DNA of 64,000 bases from a bacterium. Lineage in GTDB: Bacteria > Hinthialibacterota > Hinthialibacteria > OLB16. A program made the position numbers and the translations under genes. Positions 9,442 through 17,617 of the stretch are shown here, in pieces. Under the pieces are notes generated by a model. It was not told the origin of the DNA and searched no databases. It saw only the letters and a list, made by a program, of their open reading frames with translations. The DNA lies in NCBI GenBank assembly GCA_022072055.1, contig JAJVIK010000013.1, positions 272,878-336,877 of the forward strand. Direction: 5' to 3'. Every line of letters begins with the position of its first letter. Within the stretch, counting starts at the first letter, position 1.

Positions 9442-11130
9442 TCACTTCGCGCGGACATCCGCCAGACTGCCGGTCTCATCAGAGGCGCGCCTAGGAACAA
9501 TTGAGATGATTGCCCCTCCCACGCCATCCTGGGGGTCTTCCGTGTTCGCCAAACGGTCGGCTCGCTTGCGGGTTAGGACTGTCCCATCCCGCCAAGTCAC
9601 CTCACCAGGAACTCGGAAGGAAATCTTGGTTTCGGGAACAGGCCTCAAGGCCCGCAGCCGAAGGGTGGCCACAATCCCCTCGACTCGCAGCGGCTTGGTC
9701 AGCACGCCGCACTCATAGAGAATGCGCCCTTCCTTTTGGCGCACCAGATTATTCCGCATCCACTCAAAAGGAAAGCGGTCATGGTAGGGGCCATCCAGTA
9801 GGTTCGTTCCGCGCGTGATCCAGTTGCCGCTGTCCTGATCCTCCACGGTGAGGTAGCGCGGATCAAACTCGAGATCAACACGAATCCGATCCCAAGGAAT
9901 CTCTCTTGGGTTAAACAGGCGAATGTTCAGGTCCACTGGCTTTCCGGACTGGACGACCGCGACCCTGGGTTCAAGCACAATCCGAGTTCCCGTTTCTCCC
10001 TTGGGGGCCTTTTCCTCCTCCTCGGCCAGCGCCTGGAGGTGGTCCCCATGCACGGTGAGCCCGCCCGAGATCACCCCATCCGCCTCGGTTCCCTCGCTCC
10101 CGAGGAGGTTTTCCCATTTTCCCTGGCCGCCTGTCGAGGATGGGCTCTTGGCCACAAAGGTCATGGTCTTGGGCCAGATCCAGGACTGGTCGGACTGCTC
10201 CAGGGGCGCGAGGCTCTCCGGCCAGTCCGAGAAACGAAACCTCAATCCCGTGTGCAAGATCGGTTGAAGGGCGCGGAACTTCATGGTGAGCAGGAACCCC
10301 TGCCCCACGGTGGTCTCCCCGGAGGCGCAACGCGCCCGGTAGTAGACCATTCCCTCCTTGGGGTCGGCGCGGTTCAGATAGAAGGGGTCCTCCCGTTCAT
10401 CGCGCGCAAGCGGAATCCCGCCGAGAATCTTTTCGGACCGGTCATGGGAATTGTGCACTGCGGGATCGCCGCCGGGAGCATCCACGAATTCAAGAAGCTT
10501 GGGATCATAGGAGAGGGCGAAGGAGATCACATCAAACGGCTTCTGTTTGGGGTTGTCGAGATAAACATGGACAGGGAACTCCTGCCCCACATCCGCCTTC
10601 TGGTCGACCGGGACCAAGCGGAGTGTGATGTGTCCTTCGGGTGGGATCCCGGCCTTGGGCGCCTCCTGCTGGCCTTGCTGAGGGCCGGGTTGTTGCGCTT
10701 GGCCGGGCCGGGGGCGGACACGAGGAACCTGGCCGGGGATCGCGGGCTGGGTTGCCGCTCCCGGCGGCGGAGCCCCTGGCTGCGGTGAAACCTGAGGGGG
10801 GATCGGAACCGCCGGTGGGGGGGAAGGAGGTTCGGAGCCCTGCGGCTCCTGGGGCGCGACCTGCTCCGCGGGGGCCTGGTACTGCTGGGGCGGCGCTTGT
10901 TCGCGGCTGCTCCCCCCGCTCGATCCGCGCTTGCGCTTGAAAATCGAGTCTCGTTGCCGACCCGAGCTGAACTGCGCCCATGCCGTTGTCTGGAAAACAT
11001 TCTCAAGAGGTGGACACGCGACCGAAAGCGCCAGAACCGAAACGACAAGAAAGCGCGGGAGGCGACAAGGCGCCGGCCCCCTAAAGGGTGTCCCGTGGGT
11101 CGGTCTGCGCGCGAGCTGGAATGAAGGCAT
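9442..11130 (-). CDS. Exported protein with two cohesin-like domains
   Basis: A 562-aa protein. The ATG at 11130 follows CAGGGAAAC and gives a signal peptide ending near TTAWA; the frame stays open further upstream but without a ribosome site. After a Pro/Gln-rich linker (about 60-165) there are two cohesin-type beta sandwiches. The first (about 173-300) has LRLVPVDQKADVGQEFPVHV then ISFALSYDPKLLEFVDA; the second (about 380-510) has VLEPRVAVVQSGKPVDLNI then VDLEFDPRYLTVEDQ. Cohesins bind dockerins, but cohesin-fold domains also occur in secretion-system outer proteins. Its position between the sigma-54 regulator and PilM-PilN suggests a periplasmic or surface part of the pilus-like machine. 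Confidence 0.75.
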   Translation of the reverse strand: MPSFQLARRPTHGTPFRGPAPCRLPRFLVVSVLALSVACPPLENVFQTTAWAQFSSGRQRDSIFKRKRGSSGGSSREQAPPQQYQAPAEQVAPQEPQGSEPPSPPPAVPIPPQVSPQPGAPPPGAATQPAIPGQVPRVRPRPGQAQQPGPQQGQQEAPKAGIPPEGHITLRLVPVDQKADVGQEFPVHVYLDNPKQKPFDVISFALSYDPKLLEFVDAPGGDPAVHNSHDRSEKILGGIPLARDEREDPFYLNRADPKEGMVYYRARCASGETTVGQGFLLTMKFRALQPILHTGLRFRFSDWPESLAPLEQSDQSWIWPKTMTFVAKSPSSTGGQGKWENLLGSEGTEADGVISGGLTVHGDHLQALAEEEEKAPKGETGTRIVLEPRVAVVQSGKPVDLNIRLFNPREIPWDRIRVDLEFDPRYLTVEDQDSGNWITRGTNLLDGPYHDRFPFEWMRNNLVRQKEGRILYECGVLTKPLRVEGIVATLRLRALRPVPETKISFRVPGEVTWRDGTVLTRKRADRLANTEDPQDGVGGAIISIVPRRASDETGSLADVRAK

Positions 11131-11251
11131 TGTTTCCCTGTCGGACCTGAGCCGCGCCACGGCTCCTTGTTCGGGAGGCCTTCGGTCTCTCTCCCCCTCC
11201 CGTGATGGGCGTTCCGCCTCCCTGCCCCTTGGCGGAATCACCCACTCCCGA

Positions 11252-12235
11252 TTATTCCCGCTTGAGCTGGTATTTGTCAATCTTCCGATCCAGGGTGGGC
11301 CGTGAAATCTTCAGGATGGTCGCGGCGCGAGTCTTGTTCCAGTTGGTGTGCTTCAGAATCCTGCGCAGATGGCGCGCCTCGATCTCATCGAGGGAGAGCA
11401 GCTCCACCGGAGCGCTCTCCGGGTCGAACTCCTCTCGGGGGCGCAGGAAATGGCTTTGAGCAAGAGCCGCGTTGGGGATGTGTTCGACCCAAATGGTGTC
11501 TCCCTCGGTCATCAGGATCGCGTGGTGAACCAGGTGCTCCAGCTCGCGGATATTCCCCGGCCAGGTGTGCCGCTTGAGGACCTCCAGCGCCGCCGGCGAT
11601 ATGGCGTGGACCTGCTTCCCATAGCGCGCGACATACACCGAGATGAAGTGGCGAATCAGCGGCTCAAGATCATCCTCCCGCTGGCGGAGTGGAGGGATGT
11701 CGATGTTCACCTCGTTGAGACGGAAATAGAGGTCCTGACGGAAGGTCCCGTTGGCCACCTCCTCCGCGAGTTTCCTGTTGGTGGCGCAGATCACGCGAAT
11801 GTCCACGGGGATGAGTTGGTTGCCGCCGACGCGCTGAATCGCGCGCTCCTGGAGCGCGCGGAGAATCTTGGCCTGGGCCTGGAGGCTCATGTCTCCGATT
11901 TCATCGAGAAACAGAGTTCCCCCATGCGCCTGCTCGAACTTGCCTTCCCGGGTGGCCACCGCGCCGGTGAATGCCCCCTTCTGGTGGCCGAACAGTTCGG
12001 CCTCCAGGAGGCTGTCCGGCATCGCGGCGCAGTTGATCGCGACAAAGGGACCCGCTTTGCGGTGGCTCTCTTTGTGTATGCCGCGCGCGAACAGCTCTTT
12101 GCCGGTCCCACTCTCGCCGGTAATCAGAATGACCGCTTCGGTCGGCGCCACCTTGCGCGCGAGCGCGATCAGGTTGCGCATCACCAAGCTGTTGTGAACG
12201 ACTCTCTCGAAACCGGCTATTTCTTCCCCGCGCAT
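11252..12235 (-). CDS. Sigma-54-dependent transcriptional activator without a sensor domain
   Basis: A 327-aa NtrC-family activator. The AAA+ core has Walker A GESGTGKE, the sigma-54 contact loop GAFTGA, Walker B GGTLFLDEIGD and the arginine-finger region, ending with WPGNIRELEHLV. A Fis-type helix-turn-helix closes the protein (NKTRAATILKISRPTLDRKI). The usual REC, PAS or GAF sensor is absent: only about 20 residues precede the AAA+ domain, as in PspF. A GGAGGAAG ribosome site sits before the ATG at 12235. It is the first gene on the minus strand ahead of the pilus-like cluster and may control it, but I did not find a clear -24/-12 promoter upstream of 11130 or 9329. Confidence 0.93.
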   Translation of the reverse strand: MRGEEIAGFERVVHNSLVMRNLIALARKVAPTEAVILITGESGTGKELFARGIHKESHRKAGPFVAINCAAMPDSLLEAELFGHQKGAFTGAVATREGKFEQAHGGTLFLDEIGDMSLQAQAKILRALQERAIQRVGGNQLIPVDIRVICATNRKLAEEVANGTFRQDLYFRLNEVNIDIPPLRQREDDLEPLIRHFISVYVARYGKQVHAISPAALEVLKRHTWPGNIRELEHLVHHAILMTEGDTIWVEHIPNAALAQSHFLRPREEFDPESAPVELLSLDEIEARHLRRILKHTNWNKTRAATILKISRPTLDRKIDKYQLKRE

Positions 12236-12409
12236 CCGTCTTCCTCCCCCCCAAGCGTGGGGGCGCCTCGAAATGACAGTTCCCCGTGACCAGCCCGCCG
12301 CTCAAGCGTTATCGGAACACAAGATGCAAGCCTGAACTTGCGTCCCGACTGATTTGTGGGCATAATCGGTTGTCTAACCTTTGGGGGAGTGTATCAGTTC
12401 ATTTCAACA

Positions 12410-13897
12410 ATGTCAATTTGCTTTAGCAAACAGGCAAGAAATTGCGCTGTTTGGATCGGCTTTTTATCCATCCTGGGGGGGATGGGGGAGATTCCGGCGG
12501 CGGCTCAACAGGAGCGGCCGAACGATTCCCTTTTCGCCAAGATCTTCCAACCTGAAGCGAGTTGGTCGGTTGTTCTTGCGGAGGCCGAGTCGGGTCGAGT
12601 GGTCTATGAGCAGCGCGGGCAAGAGCCGCGCATGCCCGCCTCAAATCTCAAGCTGTATGTCACCACGGCGGCCTTCAACACGCTCGGGTCGCGGTTTCGC
12701 TACCGGACTCCGCTTATGGGCTTCGGCCAGCTCGACCGTCAGGGAACCTGGAGAGGCCACCTCTTGGTCAGGGGAAGCGGCGACCCGACCTTCAGCGGTC
12801 GGTTTGAGGAGAGCCCCCTTGAGGTGACCGGCGCTTTCGACCGGTGGGCGCATCGGCTCAGGGAGCTCGGGATCCGCTCGGTAACGGGGAATCTCTATGG
12901 TCACGATGACATTTTCGATGAGAATTTCTGGGTGGAGGGTTGGCCCAAGGATGCTTGGTGCGACTGGTACACGGCTCCCTCGGGAGGGTTGATCCTGAAC
13001 GACAGTTGCCTGGATGTCGGAATCTACCCCTCGCGCCCCGGCGCTCCTCCCTTGATCAAGAAATTTCCCGACACCGGTTACATCCAGATCGCCAACAACG
13101 CGGTGACCACGGGCAAGGGAACTTCCACGGTGAGTCTGAGACGCTCCTTCGAGGCCAACGACCTCAAGCTGTTCGGCAGGGTTTCCACGCGCACGGGTCC
13201 CACACAGCACACGGTGGCGGTTGCCGATCCGACCGGGTATTTCATCCATGTCCTTGAGGAGGTTCTGGAGCGGCACGGAATCGAGATTCGTGGGCAAGCC
13301 ATGGATGCCGATCTCGCGACGGATGTGCCCAAGAGGGGTTGGAGGGTCTTGGCCTGGAACGAGTCTCCACGCCTGGTGGACTTGGCGAGGGTCATCAATA
13401 CCCGCTCTCAGAACCTCTTCGCCGATTCGCTTCTCAAATCCCTTGGCGCGCGCAAATCGGGAACCGGCTCGTGGTCCACGGGAGAGGCGGCGGTCAAGGA
13501 ATATGTGGCCTCGCTTGGAATCCCGGTGGATGGTCTCCGCCTCAAGGATGGTTCCGGATTGTCGCGTCTCAATCAGGTCACCGCCGAGGACACCCTCGAG
13601 CTCCTCCTCAAGGTCCAGCGGGAATCCTGGTTTCACGATTGGAAGAGCACGCTGGCGGTTTCCGGGGCATCCGAGGGGTCGCTCAGAAAGCGTCTCAAGG
13701 GACCGCTGCTCGCGGGAAAGGTCTTCGCCAAGACCGGTTTCATTGAGGATGTCTATGCTCTCAGCGGGTATGTCGAATCCAAGGGGGGGCGCACCTACGC
13801 CTTTTGCATGTTGTTCAATGGAAAAAACCACGCCGGGAAGCATCCTCACCAGCGCATGGAGGAGGCGCTCACCGTGCTGGCCCGGGATGAACCTTGA
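12410..13897 (+). CDS. dacB: D-Ala-D-Ala carboxypeptidase/endopeptidase, PBP4 (DacB) family
   Basis: A periplasmic peptidoglycan peptidase of about 495 aa, the usual length for DacB. All three penicillin-binding motifs are visible: Ser-x-x-Lys in PASNLKLYV (Ser about residue 78), Ser-x-Asn in RSQNLF (about 332), and Lys-Thr-Gly in FAKTGFIEDV (about 440). The N-terminus is a signal peptide. I prefer the ATG at 12410 because it starts the hydrophobic leader; the frame stays open to a GTG at 12356 and neither start has a strong ribosome site. It is divergent from the sigma-54 activator and probably a single-gene unit. Confidence 0.93.
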   Translation: MSICFSKQARNCAVWIGFLSILGGMGEIPAAAQQERPNDSLFAKIFQPEASWSVVLAEAESGRVVYEQRGQEPRMPASNLKLYVTTAAFNTLGSRFRYRTPLMGFGQLDRQGTWRGHLLVRGSGDPTFSGRFEESPLEVTGAFDRWAHRLRELGIRSVTGNLYGHDDIFDENFWVEGWPKDAWCDWYTAPSGGLILNDSCLDVGIYPSRPGAPPLIKKFPDTGYIQIANNAVTTGKGTSTVSLRRSFEANDLKLFGRVSTRTGPTQHTVAVADPTGYFIHVLEEVLERHGIEIRGQAMDADLATDVPKRGWRVLAWNESPRLVDLARVINTRSQNLFADSLLKSLGARKSGTGSWSTGEAAVKEYVASLGIPVDGLRLKDGSGLSRLNQVTAEDTLELLLKVQRESWFHDWKSTLAVSGASEGSLRKRLKGPLLAGKVFAKTGFIEDVYALSGYVESKGGRTYAFCMLFNGKNHAGKHPHQRMEEALTVLARDEP

Positions 13898-14039
13898 CCG
13901 AAACCGCCTGAAAAAAAAGCGGTTCCAGGTTGACCGACCTCCGAAAATAGAGTAAATCCCCGATATTCTCGTGTGTCGCCCCTGTCTGGTTGCGCGACGG
14001 AGAATAAAATCTCTAGGGTACGGAAAGGGGACTTCCTGA

Positions 14040-14333
14040 ATGTCACACAAACCCATGACCAAGTCGCAGCTGGTCGCCCACCTGGCCGAGAAGGGTGACC
14101 TCAAGAAACCGCAAGTAGCCGCTCTGCTCGATGAGCTGCTTGCAGTGGCCTGTCACGAAGCCAAGTTGTCGGACAAGGGCTTTACCCTCCCGGGATTCGG
14201 AAAACTGGCTCTGGTGCAGCGCGCGGAGCGTCAGGGACGCAATCCCGCCACGGGAGAAGCCATTACCATCCCGGCCAAGAAAGTGGTCAAGTTCCGGGTG
14301 GCGAAATCGCTGAAAGATGCCCTCTTGGGTTGA
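14040..14333 (+). CDS. HU-family DNA-binding protein
   Basis: A 97-aa nucleoid protein, usual length for HU. It has the dimer helices at the N-terminus (KSQLVAHLAEKGDLKKPQVA), the GFTLPGFGKLALVQRAER strand and the DNA-intercalating arm with RQGRNPATGEAITIPAKK, followed by the closing VKFRVAKSLKDAL helix. The arm keeps the Arg-Asn-Pro tip. AAGGGG lies about 11 nt before the ATG. It ends before a strong hairpin shared with the convergent HlyD gene. Confidence 0.94.
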   Translation: MSHKPMTKSQLVAHLAEKGDLKKPQVAALLDELLAVACHEAKLSDKGFTLPGFGKLALVQRAERQGRNPATGEAITIPAKKVVKFRVAKSLKDALLG

Positions 14334-14389
14334 AGTTCTGATTCACTTTCCGCTCTGCCGAGGATTCACGGATTGAGTGTTGTGGAGGG

Positions 14390-14422
14390 GGATGGCGCGC
14401 CGGTCGCGCCATCCTCGTTTTC
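14390..14422 (+). terminator. Bidirectional rho-independent terminator
   Basis: A perfect 10-bp stem (GGATGGCGCG at 14390-14399, complement at 14405-14414) with a 5-nt loop is followed by TCGTTTTCC. It lies between the HU gene and the convergent HlyD gene, whose stop is at 14425. Confidence 0.85.
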
Positions 14423-14424
14423 CA

Positions 14425-15549
14425 CTAGGGGTGTTCCATCGCGCTCGGGATGATCACGTCCGCGTACATTCCGGCGCGCAAGTCTTCCCCGCCCTCGATG
14501 ACATCCACTTTCATTTCGAAGACCAGCTCGGCCCGCTTTTCGGTGGTCTGAATGTTTCGTGGCGTGAACTCCGCCTCGGAGTTGAGCCTCCGAATTCGCC
14601 CGGAAAACAACCTGCCTGGAAATGTATCCACCGTGACCTGAACCGAGTTGCCCGGCTTCACGAGGCCCAGGCGGTTTTCCGGGACATAACACCGGACCCA
14701 AGGGGAATGCTTCAGGTTCAGGACCGCCACTGTCTGTCCCGCCTTGACCAGGTCGCCCGGTTCGAGATCGAGAGTTTCCACCGTGGAATCAAACGGGGCA
14801 AGAATGTGAGTCTCTTCGAGCTGAGACACGAGACGCGCGACATTCGCGGAGGCGGCCTCCACCGCGGCGCGGGCGGCGGCGATCTCCTCCGGTCTGGCGC
14901 CGTTCCGGAGACGTTCCAGTTGGGCGCGCGACTCGGCCAGGCGCGCATCCGCCATGGCGATTTCCTCCGGGCGCGAGCCGCTCCGAAACAAGGCCAGCCG
15001 ATGGGCGGCAACCTGCATCCTGGCGCGCGCGGTCTCGTGGGCGGTGCGCTTGGAGTCGAATTCGCGTCGATCCACGGCCCCGCGCTCAAAGAGCGCGGTG
15101 GATCGGCGAAACTCGCTGCTCGCGAGCTGCAGATCGCTGCGGGCGGACTCCAGCTGCGCTTCGGCCTCCCTGATTTCCTCCTCGCGAAATCCCTTGCGAC
15201 GCAGCGCGAGCTCGGCGGACATCGCGCGAACCACCGCCTCCGCGCGGTCAATTTCCTCGCGGCGGGTGCCCACCAGCAGGAGGTCGAGTTCCGCCTGCGC
15301 CTGGGCGGTTGAGGCGCGCGCCTGAGCCAGTTGCGCCTGAATCTCCTGGTCCTCCAGCTGGACCACGATGTCCCCGGCCCGGCAGGAGTCGCCCTCCTCG
15401 AAATTGACTTTGAGGACTCGTCCCCCGATCTTCGAGCCGATGTGAACATCATCCACCTCAACCCTCCCGCTCACCATCAGGTCCTTCGAGGGCGGTTCGC
15501 AGCCGCTGGAGAGGCACGCAAGCAGAATCAGGGGTAAGGTGCGTTTCAT
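14425..15549 (-). CDS. HlyD/YbhG-type periplasmic adaptor lipoprotein
   Basis: A 374-aa membrane-fusion protein. The lipobox LSSGC puts the lipidated Cys at residue 17. A biotinyl-like half follows (VHIGSKIGGRVLKVNFEEGD), then a very long alpha-hairpin of Ala/Glu/Arg heptads (about 75-235) containing three repeats of the type GTRREEI, GSRPEEI and GARPEEI, then ILAPFDSTVETLDLEPGDLV and the beta-barrel with FTPRNIQTTEKRAELVF, a YbhG signature. Such adaptors link an inner-membrane ABC transporter to an outer-membrane channel, but no transporter gene is next to it. Its ATG overlaps the stop of the SGNH gene (ATGA), so they are co-translated. Confidence 0.88.
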   Translation of the reverse strand: MKRTLPLILLACLSSGCEPPSKDLMVSGRVEVDDVHIGSKIGGRVLKVNFEEGDSCRAGDIVVQLEDQEIQAQLAQARASTAQAQAELDLLLVGTRREEIDRAEAVVRAMSAELALRRKGFREEEIREAEAQLESARSDLQLASSEFRRSTALFERGAVDRREFDSKRTAHETARARMQVAAHRLALFRSGSRPEEIAMADARLAESRAQLERLRNGARPEEIAAARAAVEAASANVARLVSQLEETHILAPFDSTVETLDLEPGDLVKAGQTVAVLNLKHSPWVRCYVPENRLGLVKPGNSVQVTVDTFPGRLFSGRIRRLNSEAEFTPRNIQTTEKRAELVFEMKVDVIEGGEDLRAGMYADVIIPSAMEHP

Positions 15550-16673
15550 GGCGACGCCATCCCTTGGCCGACAGGTTCGAGGCTCCCCTCAGGAGCCTGT
15601 TGGCTCAGAATCATCCGCAACCGGGGCAGAATCTCCTCAGCCGCCCAGCGATGCCCAAGAGGTGTCCAATGGCTGTCCTCTCGGAACCGATAGCGGTAGA
15701 TGTTGCCACCACTCTTTTCCCGGAACGAGGGGGTGAGATCCAGATGCTCGATGCCCTGATCCCGGCAGAAGACCTCCAGGATGTCGCGCGGGTATTTCGA
15801 GGATCGGGTCCCATCCACATCCGGATCGAGAGGCCGAACCACGAGAAAGGTCAAGGCCCCGTCCTTTCTCGCCCGATCCCGGATCGTTTTCAGGTAGGCC
15901 AGGGTGACCTCCCAATCCGCCGTGAATTCCGTGGCGGACCCCACGTTCCTATACAGGAGCGGGTGGAAGCGCTGCTTGTGTCTTTCGATGGCCGCGAGTC
16001 TCTCAGCGCGGTTTCCAAACAGACGGTAAGCCCGCATGCGCGCGAACTGCGCCAAGTGGCTGTGACTCCCCAGAAACTCCACGATGGGGAAGGATCCTTT
16101 GGAATCTCCAAAGCCGCCAGGGAACACCTCGCCCTGTTCGACATGATACCAGCGGCAAAAGAGATTCTCCGAAAGGTCATTGATCAATGAGAACTGGATC
16201 ATCACCAGATCGGGACCAAGGGAGGAGCCGAGGTATTCGTACATCCGGAGTTGGTCGCCTGTCCCGAATCCGGAGACGCCCGCGTTGATCACCTCGTAGC
16301 GAGTCGCCGAGGTGGGGGTGTTCAGGCTGGCCTCGAGGATTTCCGTGTAGACCTCCGAATCCGCCACCTCCAAGGCGGCGGTGGTGGAATCCCCGAGGAC
16401 CAGGATTCGGAAGCTCCCGGTCGGCTTCTCCTTGGAGTACTCGCGGTCCCGCAGACCCATCGAGTTGAACCGAGTGCGGATCTGAAACTCTCCGGTCTTG
16501 TTGGTGAACTCATAATTGGGGGTGTGGACCGGGACCGAGCTCCATGAGGAATAACTCGCGCCCAAGGGCTGCGGGAAGAACAACCGGAAAACCCCCTCCA
16601 ACGCGGCCACGGTGAGGGTCACGCTCCCCAAGATGGTGAGGAGGGCCATTTTCCAGGATTTCCCCCGGTTCAT
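15546..16673 (-). CDS. Membrane-anchored SGNH/GDSL-type hydrolase
   Basis: A 375-aa protein with an N-terminal membrane anchor (about residues 8-33). It carries the SGNH blocks: GDST with Ser96 in ILVLGDSTTAALE, the Gly block in VINAGVSGFGTGD (about 129-140), the Asn block in SLINDLSEN (Asn165), and Asp-x-His in DSHWTPLGHR near residue 335. These enzymes remove acyl or acetyl groups from sugars or lipids on the periplasmic side; the substrate is not evident. It is the promoter-proximal gene of a two-gene unit with the HlyD adaptor. Confidence 0.85.
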   Translation of the reverse strand: MNRGKSWKMALLTILGSVTLTVAALEGVFRLFFPQPLGASYSSWSSVPVHTPNYEFTNKTGEFQIRTRFNSMGLRDREYSKEKPTGSFRILVLGDSTTAALEVADSEVYTEILEASLNTPTSATRYEVINAGVSGFGTGDQLRMYEYLGSSLGPDLVMIQFSLINDLSENLFCRWYHVEQGEVFPGGFGDSKGSFPIVEFLGSHSHLAQFARMRAYRLFGNRAERLAAIERHKQRFHPLLYRNVGSATEFTADWEVTLAYLKTIRDRARKDGALTFLVVRPLDPDVDGTRSSKYPRDILEVFCRDQGIEHLDLTPSFREKSGGNIYRYRFREDSHWTPLGHRWAAEEILPRLRMILSQQAPEGSLEPVGQGMASP

Positions 16674-16849
16674 TCCCTCATTATCGGGAAAACCTCACCG
16701 GAAGGGAATTGACGCCCCTTCTGTAAGAGGGGCTGAGGTCTCTCCGAGCCCCACGGGCGAACTTGACTCGACTCGATGAGCGGTCTAGCCTATCAGCGAA
16801 ATAATTCGCCTCTAAATTCGCACCTTGTTTTTCAGGGAGGTTATCGCCC

Positions 16850-17617
16850 ATGTCTCAGCCCAAGGTCTCGCGCCGCGCCAACTTCCGAAAGGGCCTCATG
16901 GCGGGGTTTCTTTCGCTTCTCTCGGTCTCAGTCTCGGTGGCCCAAGAACCCTCGAGGAACTTGCGGGTCTGCCTGGTGTCGGGGTCCGAGCTCTACGGAT
17001 CTCAGATTTCGCTCCCGGCGTTCAAGGCGGCGGTCGAGCCGAAATACGCCATCGAGTGCACCCTGGTTCAGTCTGTCGGGAAGGACAAGCTCCCGGGACT
17101 GGAGGCGTTGGAGAATTGCGAGGTGGCCCTGTTCTTCACTCGCCGACTTGAGATCACGGGGGAGGAACTGGAAGCGGTCAAGCGCTACTGTCTCGGGGGG
17201 AAGCCCATCGTGGGGGTTCGGACCGCCTGTCATGGTTTTCAGAACTTTCTGGAGTTCGATAAGGAGGTCCTCGGGGGCAATTACCACGGGCACTACGGCA
17301 GCGATGCGCTCACCCGTGTGGTGGTGGCCCCTGGGATGGAGAGCCATCCGATCCTGAACAAGGTGGGTGGGCTGGATTCCCTGTCGAGCCTCTACCGGAC
17401 CCACCCGCTCGCCAAGGACACTCAGATGCTTCTCGGTGGAGTGGCGCCCCAAGGGGCGCAACCGTTGGCCTGGACCCGTGAATACAAGGGCGCGCGAGTC
17501 TTCTTCACCTCGCTTGGGTCGGTTGAGGATTTTGAGAACCCGGGTTTTCGGAGAATGATTGTGAACGCGCTTTTCTGGGCTGCGAACCGCGATGTGGAGG
17601 AGCGCCCGAAACCATGA
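16850..17617 (+). CDS. Secreted ThuA-like protein
   Basis: A 255-aa protein with a signal peptide (MAGFLSLLSVSVSVAQ region) and a ThuA/class I glutamine-amidotransferase-like fold. Visible family features are VCLVSGSELYGSQ, VALFFTRRLEITGEEL, GKPIVGVRTACHGFQNF, the GGNYHGHYG loop and ARVFFTSLGSVEDFENPGFRRM near the end. ThuA-like proteins act on sugars or their derivatives, but the exact reaction is not known here. GGGAGG lies 9 nt before the ATG. The stop overlaps the start of the pectate lyase-like gene (ATGA), so the two are one unit. Confidence 0.88.
   Translation: MSQPKVSRRANFRKGLMAGFLSLLSVSVSVAQEPSRNLRVCLVSGSELYGSQISLPAFKAAVEPKYAIECTLVQSVGKDKLPGLEALENCEVALFFTRRLEITGEELEAVKRYCLGGKPIVGVRTACHGFQNFLEFDKEVLGGNYHGHYGSDALTRVVVAPGMESHPILNKVGGLDSLSSLYRTHPLAKDTQMLLGGVAPQGAQPLAWTREYKGARVFFTSLGSVEDFENPGFRRMIVNALFWAANRDVEERPKP

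Noticed and set aside
13908..13935. Hairpin AACCGC...GCGGTT after dacB
   Set aside because: Only a 6-bp stem with a long A-rich loop and no T-run on the plus strand; too weak to call a terminator.
12641..14104. Minus-strand open frame of 487 codons opposite dacB
   Set aside because: It is the complement of the PBP4 gene, where all three active-site motifs lie on the plus strand.
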